Below, piece after piece: positions 35,276 to 44,146 of a stretch of 64,000 nucleotides of DNA (positions are counted from its first letter, which is position 1; every line of letters begins with the position of its first letter). The notes beneath the pieces were generated by a model. That model was given only the letters and a program-made list of their open reading frames with translations. It did no database searches and was not told the origin of the DNA. The stretch comes from Natrinema salinisoli. GTDB lineage: Archaea; Halobacteriota; Halobacteria; Halobacteriales; Natrialbaceae. The position numbers were made by a program, and so were the translations under genes. Where the stretch lies: positions 2,480,001-2,544,000 of the forward strand of contig NZ_CP084469.1 in the NCBI RefSeq assembly GCF_020405205.1, given 5' to 3'.

Positions 35276-35572
35276 GTGCGACCGTCGCGCCTGCGGGGCA
35301 AAACCCTGGCGAACGAGCGGGTTGCAACCGGTGACGAACGGCCGAAACGTGGTCTGTTGCCGATCACGAGGAAGGGGATCGACGCCGTCAGGAGAGGGTT
35401 CTTTCGTACCGTTCGTCGTCGCCCGGTTCGAGATGGCAGCACAGCCCCGACCGGATCGCATTCGAGCGTCTCCCCTCGAGTACCCGCTACCAGTGATCAG
35501 CACGCCGATCTGAGGTCTGATCAGTCACCGAAACCACCCTCGTTTTTGTCGCCGCTGTCCCGACTGCTTCGT

Positions 35573-35983
35573 ATGACCGGGACGTACGTCCTCGTGATCG
35601 GAGTGACGGAGGCGACGACTATCGAGGTCGGTGCGCTCGGAGACCGGGAGTTCACCGCAGGCACGTACGCCTACGTCGGGAGCGCGTTCGGCCGCGGTGG
35701 ATTCAGTCGGATCGATCGCCACCGCGAGCTCGCCGCCGGCGATCGCGAGACGCGCCACTGGCACATCGATTACCTGCTCGGAGATTCCGGGACCCGACTC
35801 GAGACCGCGATCACGTTCCCCGACGCCGACCGGGAGTGTGAACTCGCGGGATCGCTTCCCGGAACGCCGGTTCCCGACTTCGGGGCGTCGGACTGTGACT
35901 GCGGCTCGCACCTCCTCGGGCCGTCGGACACCGATACCGTCATCGATGCAACAGTCGGTGCCGGCGGCATCGTCGACGGATAA
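35573..35983 (+). CDS. DUF123 GIY-YIG-like nuclease-family protein
   Basis: This 136-residue protein starts MTGTYVLVIGV and has the GIY-YIG-like pattern of DUF123 (Y...AGTYAYVGSAFG...GFSRIDRHR). Conserved HWHIDYLL and a C-terminal CDCGSHL follow, with Cys/His residues that could bind metal. DUF123 is widespread in archaea and some bacterial endonuclease III fusions, but its activity is unproven. I chose the ATG at 35573; the frame extends far upstream without sensible protein. Confidence 0.85.
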   Translation: MTGTYVLVIGVTEATTIEVGALGDREFTAGTYAYVGSAFGRGGFSRIDRHRELAAGDRETRHWHIDYLLGDSGTRLETAITFPDADRECELAGSLPGTPVPDFGASDCDCGSHLLGPSDTDTVIDATVGAGGIVDG

Positions 35984-36033
35984 CACCCGACGTTCGCCCC
36001 CGAGTTATTAGGGATGCCTGTGAAACGGTAGCC

Positions 36034-36654
36034 ATGGCCAATTCAGATTCCGACGCCGAGTCAGCGAGCGATCCCGACCCCGAACTCAGCGACGACGCGA
36101 TGGCCCGGTTCCCCGTTCCGGAATTCGACGACCTCCCCGAAGATCTCCAAGATCGAATCGCGGAGGAAACCGACCGCGCCGGGTTCACCCCGAACGTGTT
36201 CTCGGCGTTCGCGTACAAGCCTTCCCACTTCCGGGCGTTCTTCCAGTATCACGACGCGCTCGTCGAGGACACGGCCCTCGAGCGCGAGGAGATCGAGATG
36301 ATCGTCGTCGCCGTCTCCGGCGTCAATCACTGTTATTACTGCAACGTCGCCCACGGGGCGCTGGTTCGAATCTACGCCGAGGATCCGACGCTGGCCGACC
36401 AGCTGGTCGCGAACTACCGGACCGCGGACATCAACGACGCCCATCGAACGATGCTCGACGTCGCGGTCACGCTCACCGAACGGCCGACCGAGGTCGAACC
36501 GGCGGATCTCGAGGCGCTACGCGACGCCGGCTTCAGCGAGGAAGCGATCTGGGACATCGCGGCCGTCACCGCCTACTACAACATGAGCAATCGCATGGCG
36601 ACGTTCGCCGAGATGCGGCCGAACGACGAGTTCCACACGCTCGGCCGCGAGTGA
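36034..36654 (+). CDS. AhpD-like (carboxymuconolactone decarboxylase family) peroxidase-related protein
   Basis: This 206-residue all-helical protein has the redox motif GVNHCYYCNVAHGAL with C100-x-x-C103 and His107, as in AhpD-type alkylhydroperoxidases. The N-terminal about 25 residues are an acidic haloarchaeal extension. It probably detoxifies organic peroxides or acts with a thiol reductant. It is downstream of the DUF123 gene (50 bp) and convergent with gltB. The subgroup name peroxidase-related enzyme fits the length and C-x-x-C/H pattern. Confidence 0.88.
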   Translation: MANSDSDAESASDPDPELSDDAMARFPVPEFDDLPEDLQDRIAEETDRAGFTPNVFSAFAYKPSHFRAFFQYHDALVEDTALEREEIEMIVVAVSGVNHCYYCNVAHGALVRIYAEDPTLADQLVANYRTADINDAHRTMLDVAVTLTERPTEVEPADLEALRDAGFSEEAIWDIAAVTAYYNMSNRMATFAEMRPNDEFHTLGRE

Positions 36655-36785
36655 CCGGCGGGTCCCACCCCGTTCCCCCGTCTCGGACTCCAGTAGCCGA
36701 TCGGATCGCGACCGCTTTCGCTGTCGGGTATCGAAACCGCGCACAGAAACGAAACCGTATTGCGACCGCTCGAGACGAACGGCCG

Positions 36786-39700
36786 TCAGTCGTCGCTCGC
36801 CGCGAAACTGGTCGACTCGGCTTCGGCCGCCACTTCGGGCGCACCGGGAAGTTCGTTGCGGACGTCGTCGCTCCCTTGCTCGGTGATCGCCTCGTAGTAG
36901 GCCTCGGGCATGACCTTCACGAAGGCGTCGAGCGCGCGGTCCCAGTTCTCGAGCAGGAGTTCGCCACGATCGGAGCCGGTGTAGGCGACGTGGTTCTCGA
37001 CGAGTCGGCGGAGCATCCGTTCGTCTTTCTCCTCGAGTTCGTCGTGGAGCGAGACCATGCCGGTGTTGGCCTTGGCCTCGAACTCCTCGTCGGGATCGTA
37101 GACGTAGGCGACGCCACCGGACATCCCCGCAGCGAAGTTCGTTCCGGTTTCGCCGAGGACGGCGACGACGCCGCCGGTCATGTACTCGCAGCCGTGGTCG
37201 CCGACGCCTTCGACGACTGCCTTGGCTCCGGAGTTGCGGACAGCGAAGCGCTCGCCTGCGACGCCGTTGACGTACAGTTGCCCGTCGGTCGCGCCGTAGA
37301 GCGCGACGTTGCCGATCGAGACGTTCTCGGTCGGGTCGTAGGCGGCGGTCTCTGGCGTCCGGATCGTGAGTTTCCCGCCCGAGAGTCCCTTGCCGACGTA
37401 GTCGTTGGCGCTGCCGTCGAGGTGCATCGAGACGCCGCTGGCGAGGAACGCGCCGAAGCTCTGCCCGGCGGTTCCCTCCGCGTCGATGGTGATCGTGTCC
37501 TCGGGCAGACCGGGTTCGCCGTAGCGGCTGGTGATGCGGTTCGAGAGCATCGCACCGACGGTCCGGTCGACGTTCGTCACGTCCGTCTCGAGCGAGACGG
37601 GATCCTGATCCTCGATGGCGTCGGCCGCGGCCTCGATAAGGTCGCGGTCGAGCTGATCCTCGAGTTCGTGGTCCTGCTCGCGGATCTTGCGGCGGACGTC
37701 GCTGCCGGGGTCCGCGAGGACCTCGGAAAGGTCGACGTTGCGGGCCTTCGGGTGGTCGACGTCGGTGCGCTGTTCCAGAACGTCGACCTGCCCGATCATC
37801 TCGTCGACGGTCTCGAAGCCGAGTTCCGCCATGATCTCGCGCAGCTCCTGGGCGATGAACGTCATGTAGTTGATGACGTGTTCGGGCTCGCCGGGGAACC
37901 GCTTGCGCAGGTCCTCGCGCTGGGTTGCGACGCCGACCGGACAGGTGTTCTTGTGACACTGCCGGGCCATCACGCAGCCGCCGGTGACGAGCGAGGCGGT
38001 CCCGAAGATGTACTCCTCGGCACCGAGCAGGGCGGCGACGGCGACGTCGCGTCCGGTCTTCATCCCGCCGTCGGTGGAGACGCGGATGCGATCACGGAGG
38101 CCGGTTTCACAGAGCATCTGGTTTGCCTCGGCGAGGCCGAGCTCCCAGGGGAGGCCGGCGCTCTTGATCGAGGTTCGCGGTGAGGCCCCGGTCCCACCGT
38201 CGTGGCCCGAGATGTGGACCACGTCGGCGTTCGCCTTCGCGACTCCCGCCGCGACCGTTCCGATGCCGGCTTCGGAGACGAGCTTGACGTTGATGTCCGC
38301 CTGCTCGTTTGCGGCTTTGAGATCGAAGATCAGCTGTTTGAGGTCCTCGATCGAGTAGATGTCGTGCAGCGGCGGCGGCGAGATCAGACCCACACCGGGC
38401 GTCGACTTGCGAACGTGGGCGATCATCTCGTTGACCTTCGAGCCCGGAAGGTGGCCGCCTTCGCCGGGCTTGGAGCCCTGGGCCATCTTGATCTGGAGCT
38501 CCTCGGCGTTCGAGAGATACGTCGAGGTAACACCGAAGCGGCCCGACGCCACCTGCTTGACGTTACACTCGCGTTCGGTGTCGAAGCGCTCCGGCGGTTC
38601 GCCACCTTCGCCCGAGTTACTCTTACCCCCCAGGCGATTCATCGCGATCGAGTTGTTCTCGTGGGCTTCCGGCGAGAGCGAACCGAGGCTCATCGCCGCG
38701 GTCGAGAACCGCTGGACGATGTCCTTGATCGGCTCGACCTTCTCGACCGGGATCGGGTCCCGGTCCGAGTCGAACTCGAGCAGCCCCCGAAGCGTCTGGA
38801 GGTTCTGCTGTTGGTCGTTGATCTTCTCCGCGAACTCGCCGTAGCGCTCGTAGTCGTTCGAGCGGACGGCCTGCTGGAGCGCACCGACGGTGTCGGGGTT
38901 CCACTGGTGGTGAATTCCGTTCGAGCGGTGTTCGAACTCACCGTGGCGGTCGAGGGTCGACTCCTCGCCGTCGCCGTCGAAGGCGGTCGCGTGGCGTTCC
39001 CGAAGGTCTTCTTCGATCTCCGCGAGGCCGATCCCTTCGGTACGGTTCTCGGTCCCCTCGAAGTACTCCTCGACGAGATCCGACTCGAGGCCGACCGCTT
39101 CGAAGATCTGGGCGCCCTGGTAGCTCTCGACCGTCGAGATGCCCATCTTGGCCATGATCTTCAGGAGGCCGTCTTCGACCGCGCCGACGTAGGCGTCGAT
39201 CGCGACCTCGGTATCGGCTCCGTCGGGGCCGGCGGTGATGTCCTCGATCGTCTGGTAGGCGAGGTACGGGTTGACCGCGCCGGCGCCGTAGCCGACCAGC
39301 GTCGCGAAGTGGTGGACGGTCCGCGGATCGGCGGACTCGACGACGAGTCCGACGTGGTTGCGCAGCCCGTTGCGCACGAGGTGGTGGTGGACGGCACCGG
39401 TCGCGAGCAGGCTCGGAATCGCGACCCGGTCCTCGTCGACGGTCCGGTCCGAGAGGACGATGATATCGTGACCGCCGTCCTCGATCGCCTCGACGACGTC
39501 CTCGCGGACGCGTTCGATCGCCGCCTCGAGGTCCGTCCCGAGTTCCTCGCTCTCCGGATCGTAGGTGATGTCGATCGTCGCGGCCGTGATGCCGTTCGCC
39601 GAGCAGTCGCGGACCGACTCGAGTTCGGCGTCGGTCAGGATCGGCGAGTCGAGCACGAGCTGGCGGGCGTGTTCGGGCGATTCGTCGAGCAGGTTGCGCT

Positions 39701-41345
39701 GGAAGCCCAGCCGGCTCTCCATCGAGGTGACCAGTTCCTCGCGGATGTAGTCCAGCGGCGGGTTGGTGACCTGCGCGAACAGCTGCTTGAAGTAGGAGAA
39801 CAGCGGTCGGTTGAAATCGGTGAGGACCGACAGCGGCGTGTCGTCGCCCATCGAGCCGACGGGGTCTTTCCCCTTCTGGGTCATCGGCTCGATCATGTTC
39901 TCGAGTTCGTCGTGGGTGTAGCCGAAGGTCGCCTGGTAGTCGCGCAGGCCGTCGACCGCCCGCCGGGGTGTGCGGTCGTTCGTCGTCTGAATGTCGTCGA
40001 GGTGAACCTGCTCCTGTGCGACCCACTCGCCGTAGCGGTCGTCGGTGAGGTCGTCGAAGACTTCCTCGTCGGGAATGACACGTCCCTCGCTGGGGTCGGC
40101 GAGGAACAGCTGGCCGGGCTTGAGGCGGCCGCGCTCTTCGATGTCTTCGGGTTCGGTCTCGAGCGCGCCGGCCTCGCTGGCCATGATCAGGCGGTTGTCC
40201 GTCGTCACGTCGTACCGGCAGGGCCGGAGGCCGTTCCGGTCGAGGACGGCACCGACGCGTTCGCCGTCCGTCGCCGCGACGAGGGCGGGGCCGTCCCACG
40301 GCTCGACGAGCGAGGCGTGGAAGTCGTACCAGTCTCGGCGGTCCTCGTCCATCGCGTCGTCGCCGCGCCAGGCCTCGGGGACGAGCATCCGTAGCGCGTG
40401 CTCGAGGTCCCGGCCGTCCTGCATCAGGAGTTCGAGGGCGTTGTCAACGCTCGCGGTGTCGGATTGGTCGGGATCGTCGATGATCGGCTTGACCGCCTCG
40501 AGGTCCTCTAAGACCTCGCTCTCGATGTCCGTCTCGCGGGCGCGCATCCAGTTGATGTTGCCCTGGATGGTGTTGAACTCGCCGTTGTGGATGATGTTCC
40601 GGTAGGGATGGGCGAGGTGCCAGGCGCCGAGCGTGTTCGTCGAGAAGCGCTCGTGGACCATCACGAACGTCGACTTCATGCGCTCGTCGGTGAGATCGGG
40701 GTAGTACGCGGGGACCTGAACGCCCTTCAGCAGCCCCTTGTAGACGATCGTCTTCGAGTCGAGAGAGACGACGTAGAAGCGCTCCTTGTTCTCGATGTCG
40801 GCGTCCTCGACGGCGTTCTCGAGCGCGCGGCGAGCGACGTAGAGGCGGCGGTCGAAGTCGTCGCCGGAGACGTCGTCGTCGGGCGCGACGACGACCTGGT
40901 AGACGCCGGGTTCGGAATCGACGGCGGTCTTCCCGAGGTCGTCGTTGTTCGTCGGGACGTCCCGCCACTCGAGGACGCTGAGATCGTAGGTCTCGAACGT
41001 GTCTTCGACGAGAGAAACGAGTTCCTCGCGTGCATCCGCATCCTGTGGAAGAAAGAGCGAGCCGACGGCATAGGTGTCGGGAAGATCGGTCTCGAGAACG
41101 CTTTCGAAGAACGAGTCGGGGGTCTGAAGCATGATTCCGGCCCCGTCGCCGGTGTTCTGTTCCGCCCCGGTCGTCCCGCGGTGTTCGAGGTTCCGCAGCA
41201 GTTCGAGCCCGTCGGCGACGATGTCGTGACCTCCCACCCCATCGAGGTCCATGACGACACCGACACCACAGTTAGACCGCGCGTCCCTGGGGTCGGCGAG
41301 CCCCTCGGTCCGCTCGGTTGATGACGCTATATGTGGCTGTGACAT
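36786..41345 (-). CDS. gltB: glutamate synthase large subunit
   Basis: This 1519-residue enzyme converts glutamine plus 2-oxoglutarate to two glutamates. Domains in order: class-II glutamine amidotransferase with nucleophile Cys26 in SNCGVGVVMDLDG (with a propeptide before it, presumably removed); the central linking domain; the FMN domain with GQGGKSNSGEGGEPPE-like sequence; and the 3Fe-4S cluster cysteines in CVMARQCHKNTCPVG. The C-terminal GXGXG helix follows. No small NADPH-binding subunit gene is adjacent, so ferredoxin may be the donor, but this is inference. TATA at 41367-41374 on the same strand suggests a leaderless start. With glutamine synthetase it assimilates ammonia. Confidence 0.96.
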   Translation of the reverse strand: MSQPHIASSTERTEGLADPRDARSNCGVGVVMDLDGVGGHDIVADGLELLRNLEHRGTTGAEQNTGDGAGIMLQTPDSFFESVLETDLPDTYAVGSLFLPQDADAREELVSLVEDTFETYDLSVLEWRDVPTNNDDLGKTAVDSEPGVYQVVVAPDDDVSGDDFDRRLYVARRALENAVEDADIENKERFYVVSLDSKTIVYKGLLKGVQVPAYYPDLTDERMKSTFVMVHERFSTNTLGAWHLAHPYRNIIHNGEFNTIQGNINWMRARETDIESEVLEDLEAVKPIIDDPDQSDTASVDNALELLMQDGRDLEHALRMLVPEAWRGDDAMDEDRRDWYDFHASLVEPWDGPALVAATDGERVGAVLDRNGLRPCRYDVTTDNRLIMASEAGALETEPEDIEERGRLKPGQLFLADPSEGRVIPDEEVFDDLTDDRYGEWVAQEQVHLDDIQTTNDRTPRRAVDGLRDYQATFGYTHDELENMIEPMTQKGKDPVGSMGDDTPLSVLTDFNRPLFSYFKQLFAQVTNPPLDYIREELVTSMESRLGFQRNLLDESPEHARQLVLDSPILTDAELESVRDCSANGITAATIDITYDPESEELGTDLEAAIERVREDVVEAIEDGGHDIIVLSDRTVDEDRVAIPSLLATGAVHHHLVRNGLRNHVGLVVESADPRTVHHFATLVGYGAGAVNPYLAYQTIEDITAGPDGADTEVAIDAYVGAVEDGLLKIMAKMGISTVESYQGAQIFEAVGLESDLVEEYFEGTENRTEGIGLAEIEEDLRERHATAFDGDGEESTLDRHGEFEHRSNGIHHQWNPDTVGALQQAVRSNDYERYGEFAEKINDQQQNLQTLRGLLEFDSDRDPIPVEKVEPIKDIVQRFSTAAMSLGSLSPEAHENNSIAMNRLGGKSNSGEGGEPPERFDTERECNVKQVASGRFGVTSTYLSNAEELQIKMAQGSKPGEGGHLPGSKVNEMIAHVRKSTPGVGLISPPPLHDIYSIEDLKQLIFDLKAANEQADINVKLVSEAGIGTVAAGVAKANADVVHISGHDGGTGASPRTSIKSAGLPWELGLAEANQMLCETGLRDRIRVSTDGGMKTGRDVAVAALLGAEEYIFGTASLVTGGCVMARQCHKNTCPVGVATQREDLRKRFPGEPEHVINYMTFIAQELREIMAELGFETVDEMIGQVDVLEQRTDVDHPKARNVDLSEVLADPGSDVRRKIREQDHELEDQLDRDLIEAAADAIEDQDPVSLETDVTNVDRTVGAMLSNRITSRYGEPGLPEDTITIDAEGTAGQSFGAFLASGVSMHLDGSANDYVGKGLSGGKLTIRTPETAAYDPTENVSIGNVALYGATDGQLYVNGVAGERFAVRNSGAKAVVEGVGDHGCEYMTGGVVAVLGETGTNFAAGMSGGVAYVYDPDEEFEAKANTGMVSLHDELEEKDERMLRRLVENHVAYTGSDRGELLLENWDRALDAFVKVMPEAYYEAITEQGSDDVRNELPGAPEVAAEAESTSFAASDD

Positions 41346-41366
41346 ACACGCACCTAGCCGGAACCA

Positions 41367-41374
41367 GTATAAGA
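41367..41374 (-). promoter_or_regulatory. TATA box of gltB
   Basis: CTTATACT on the minus strand lies 22-29 nt upstream of the gltB start, so the transcript should be leaderless or nearly so. Confidence 0.6.
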
Positions 41375-41585
41375 GGCTAATCCATTATGACTAAGCGTAT
41401 TATTAACACATATAGTCTAATATAAGGTATACTGAAAACCCTTAATCACGGTTGACCCCGCGAGAGAGCTGTCGCTGGTTTCGACCGGGACCCGTCTCGG
41501 AGAAGGACGTCCGTCACTGCCACTCGTCGAACCCCCCACCGGAAAGATCAACTTCCCGGTAGCGGGGAAATGTCAGAGGCACGTA

Positions 41586-41609
41586 GTGTTCACCCACCAG
41601 AGTGAACAC
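41586..41609. repeat. inverted repeat in the gltB-island gap
   Basis: GTGTTCAC, CCACCAGA, GTGAACAC: perfect 8-bp arms around an 8-nt spacer. It could be an operator or a small hairpin. The arms resemble the TTCAC half of the origin boxes but without the rest of the consensus. Confidence 0.45.
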
Positions 41610-41884
41610 CACATGGTTCTAATGAATTTCCTCGGGTAAACAATCTCGGGTTAAACGATTAGGGTTGTGTGAAACGGTCACTCAAGAACGGCCGATCGAG
41701 ACCGGTCGGTCCGGGGGTCAGTTGGTAATTCACTCACTCGAAGAGAGAACGACGGCCCAATTGGCTCACCGTCCTCCGTCTTGCGTGTCCGGGTTGCTCA
41801 TCCTCGACTGTTCGTCTGTCCGGATGGGTCTCGGCTTCAATAGCCACAGTACGTGAGCCCCTGATTCCAACGCGAGATGGCGAT

Positions 41885-42403
41885 TCAGTAGTGCCCTATG
41901 ACTCGAAGTACGCCGAACTCGATCCCCGCGAGCAACAGCGTGGCGACGAGAATAATGGGGAAAACGATGACAAAATGAATGATGATACTGCTACTCTCGT
42001 GGCTGACGGTGAACATCGCCCAGAAGACGTTGTACGTGACAGCGAAGACCCCGAGTGTTGGACTAACCAACAACCCACGGCCGAACAACCAAAGTGCCGG
42101 TAGTATCATTCCAGTTAGCAGTAACCAAAATACGACGAGTACCGCAGGAGCTAACAGTACATCGAGCGGACCGGTGAGGTCGGCCCTCATATCGTTTAAA
42201 CCGGGATCGAGAAACAACTGTCGTATGATCCACATACAAAAAAACAGCGCGCCCCCGAGGAGACAGCTAGCGAGAAACGTTCGTCTGGACTCGGTCACTC
42301 GCGATCGGAAATAGTAGCCGAGGCCTGCTACGAGCGCCCCGACGATGCCAGCTATCTTGAGTATCGTTTGTTCGTCCAAAAACAGTGCTGATGACGTGTC
42401 CAT
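41885..42403 (-). CDS. five-helix membrane protein of unknown function (AT-rich island)
   Basis: This 172-residue protein has about five hydrophobic segments (near 14-31, 43-65, 80-103, 108-130, 137-163) and no recognisable catalytic or transport motif. The only notable residues are Cys47 and Cys56 in helix 2 and one His near the C-terminal end (VIGHY). It starts with an ATG at 42403, with a TATA-like AT stretch at 42423-42431, predicting a leaderless transcript separate from the upstream gene. It lies in the low-GC island between gltB and proS, just downstream of a Tat-exported protein gene on the same strand. A partner role (immunity, transport or anchoring) is possible but unproven. Confidence 0.6.
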   Translation of the reverse strand: MDTSSALFLDEQTILKIAGIVGALVAGLGYYFRSRVTESRRTFLASCLLGGALFFCMWIIRQLFLDPGLNDMRADLTGPLDVLLAPAVLVVFWLLLTGMILPALWLFGRGLLVSPTLGVFAVTYNVFWAMFTVSHESSSIIIHFVIVFPIILVATLLLAGIEFGVLRVIGHY

Positions 42404-42528
42404 ATTTATACCCTATATACCATTAAATAATAAATCTTTTGTATTTATCATATAAATATTATTTGAATATTCAGTTTTAAATTCCGGAACCGGACACCGA
42501 AGCAAGGCACCGATAACCGCCAGAGAGA

Positions 42529-43782
42529 TTAGAAGCCCAGCATGCAGGCGCAGGGCCGTGCCACCGAGGAACTGTGATTGTGGGAGTGGTGTTCTTGGTG
42601 CCGGGTCCCGTTTTCAGCGTCCGATTTTCCTTCGGTACTGAATCCACAGAACAAACCTGTGCACGGGATCTCGAAACCGTCGTTGAGGATCGCAGCTATT
42701 TTCCCGTCGTGCGTATCGACACCACTTCTTCCTGCCTGATACAGTGATGATCCGGCTTTACCATCATCGCTGGCGTTGTCGTTGTTCTCCCAGCAATCTC
42801 GGACCTCACTTCGGGATTTGTTGTATCTCCAGTCGATCTCGTCAATCGGAATCCTCCCACGAACTTTATTATGATCCTCAGGATCGCGGTGGACCTGTCC
42901 GACGACGTCGAACGAACTGTTGGAAGAGCTCACGTCGTACAGGCGGATGTGCACTTGGGAGGCAACCCGCCAGTCGGCACGCCTCATAACGTGCCGATCT
43001 GTTTCGACGACATCTCCATCGTAATTGAGATATCTCGATTGCGCGTAGGGATTGTCGTTTGAACCTCCGGGTATTAAGGGGAGATCGCCGGCAAGATCGA
43101 GGATAGCATCTAGGCCCGATGTCCAGCCACAGGCGTCTTCCATGAATTTGCCAACTTTGGTAGCGTCACCATCCTTGAAAGCAAGATTCGTTGGTGCTGT
43201 TCGCTCCTTTGGATCTCGCCGCGCCCTGCTCTTAGAAGAGTAGTTGTACAGCGGGATATCGTCGATGGCAGTGTGATACTGCGGAGCCAGGTCGCCACCG
43301 AACATCGGATGGTTGGTGTTTCTCTGTGTTTTGATCTTCGCTTCGGCCCGATTGTGTTCGGTGCTCGTGCCGATGACCTTCGTCGTTTCTGTCGTGTACG
43401 TCAGACCATCGTTTTGAACGATCTCTTCGGAGAGCCACTCCTCGGCAATATAAACTGGTTCCTCCTCGAACACGGGATCGCCAAAATGTTCAGCGAGGTC
43501 CTCACTCCGGAAGATCCGCTCGTGAACGAACACATCGTCGTTGTACCGCTGAATTTCGCCTTTGAGTGTTCCTTTGGCCTCGACGGGCACTCCCTCTTTG
43601 TTTCCTGGTTCGGCGGCACCGAGTGCGGTGTATTCTCTATCGTCGTCCTCTGCGGCGACCGATCCCAAAGTAGCCAGAGAAGCCGTGCTCGCCAGACCAG
43701 TCAGGAACGTCCGCCGACCATTCATATCCGATCCAGTGTTGTCCTCGTTACCTATACTACCTAAATTATCTCTATCTACCAT
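42529..43782 (-). CDS. Tat-exported protein with a Cys/His-rich C-terminus (AT-rich island)
   Basis: This 417-residue protein has a twin-arginine signal at 23-44 (RRTFLTGLASTASLATLGSVAA), so it is folded before export. The mature part contains a region (about 196-330: PTNLAFKDGDATKVGKFMEDACGW and, later, VHIRLYDVSSSNSSFDVVGQVHRD) that resembles, weakly, LssY C-terminal-type domains. The tail is distinctive: C374 and C379 (PCTGLFCGF), then a His cluster (RHQEHHSHNH, 394-403) and C411/C413 (PCACMLGF) at the very end. The cysteine-rich C-terminus behind a larger Tat-borne body recalls microhalocin precursors such as HalC8 in layout, but not in sequence. I chose the ATG at 43782 because a TATA element lies about 30 nt upstream; Met20 is an alternative. 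Confidence 0.6.
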   Translation of the reverse strand: MVDRDNLGSIGNEDNTGSDMNGRRTFLTGLASTASLATLGSVAAEDDDREYTALGAAEPGNKEGVPVEAKGTLKGEIQRYNDDVFVHERIFRSEDLAEHFGDPVFEEEPVYIAEEWLSEEIVQNDGLTYTTETTKVIGTSTEHNRAEAKIKTQRNTNHPMFGGDLAPQYHTAIDDIPLYNYSSKSRARRDPKERTAPTNLAFKDGDATKVGKFMEDACGWTSGLDAILDLAGDLPLIPGGSNDNPYAQSRYLNYDGDVVETDRHVMRRADWRVASQVHIRLYDVSSSNSSFDVVGQVHRDPEDHNKVRGRIPIDEIDWRYNKSRSEVRDCWENNDNASDDGKAGSSLYQAGRSGVDTHDGKIAAILNDGFEIPCTGLFCGFSTEGKSDAENGTRHQEHHSHNHSSSVARPCACMLGF

Positions 43783-44146
43783 CGCAATATTTGGTAGTTA
43801 TTTCAAGTGGATAAATATTACTATTTTATTGGATTTTAAATTGTCACTAACCGCCGTATACGGAGAAGGCGGCGGTTTTGGTCGTGACAGAAGATCGTCT
43901 AGCAGTACGTCCGAGATTTGGTCGTGTCGCTGAACCGTTTAGACTTCCAAGTCAATCAAGCAAAGACGCTCTTCCGTAGTCTATCGGAAGGAATTGACAG
44001 CAATGCGATCAATGAGGCCGTTTGAGGGAATACGATATCCATGCGTACCGTCACCGGATTTTTACAGCAGAAATGTGGCTACAAGAACCTATATTTAAAA
44101 GAAGACGACCCGGGAAATAGTTGCCCGCTGTAAGCTGGTAAAAGAC
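43783..44146. other. 364-bp AT-rich gap with the promoter of the Tat protein
   Basis: The part at 43783-43845 is AT-rich and contains a TATA-like element at 43811-43818 for the minus-strand gene. The part from about 43918 shows a plus-strand frame fragment (SLNRLDFQVNQAKTLFRSL, then SEGIDSNAINEAV and stop) that looks like a decayed protein end of unknown type. The last 60 bp hold an AT-rich run (tttaaaag) after the proS stop, a possible terminator region. Confidence 0.45.

Larger units (their letters stand above)
41346..41884. other. 539-bp intergenic stretch with gltB promoter, no gene seen
   Basis: The right part of the gltB promoter region (41346-41450) is very AT-rich and holds the TATA box at 41367-41374. 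Further on lie an inverted repeat (41586-41609) and a 9-codon mini frame (41613-41639, reading MVLMNFLG). A second imperfect hairpin occupies about 41538-41572 (CCCCACCGG...CCGGTAGCGGGG). I see no convincing protein or RNA gene. Confidence 0.5.

Noticed and set aside
38202-40394. 730-residue plus-strand frame antisense to gltB
   Set aside because: Composition is typical of the complement of GC-rich coding sequence; gltB on the minus strand has full domain evidence.
41665-41856. Short plus-strand frame downstream of the inverted repeat (41586)
   Set aside because: No recognised motif, no clear promoter, and the translation looks like intergenic DNA.
42529-43782. Calling the Tat protein a halocin
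   Set aside because: Only the layout (Tat signal, larger body, Cys-containing C-terminus) resembles HalC8 precursors; the cysteine pattern and sequence differ, so it stays unknown.
43918-44025. Plus-strand fragment SLNRLDFQVNQAKTLFRSL as a transposase remnant
   Set aside because: The reading is suggestive of a decayed end, but I could not tie it to any transposase family, so I listed it only as part of the gap.
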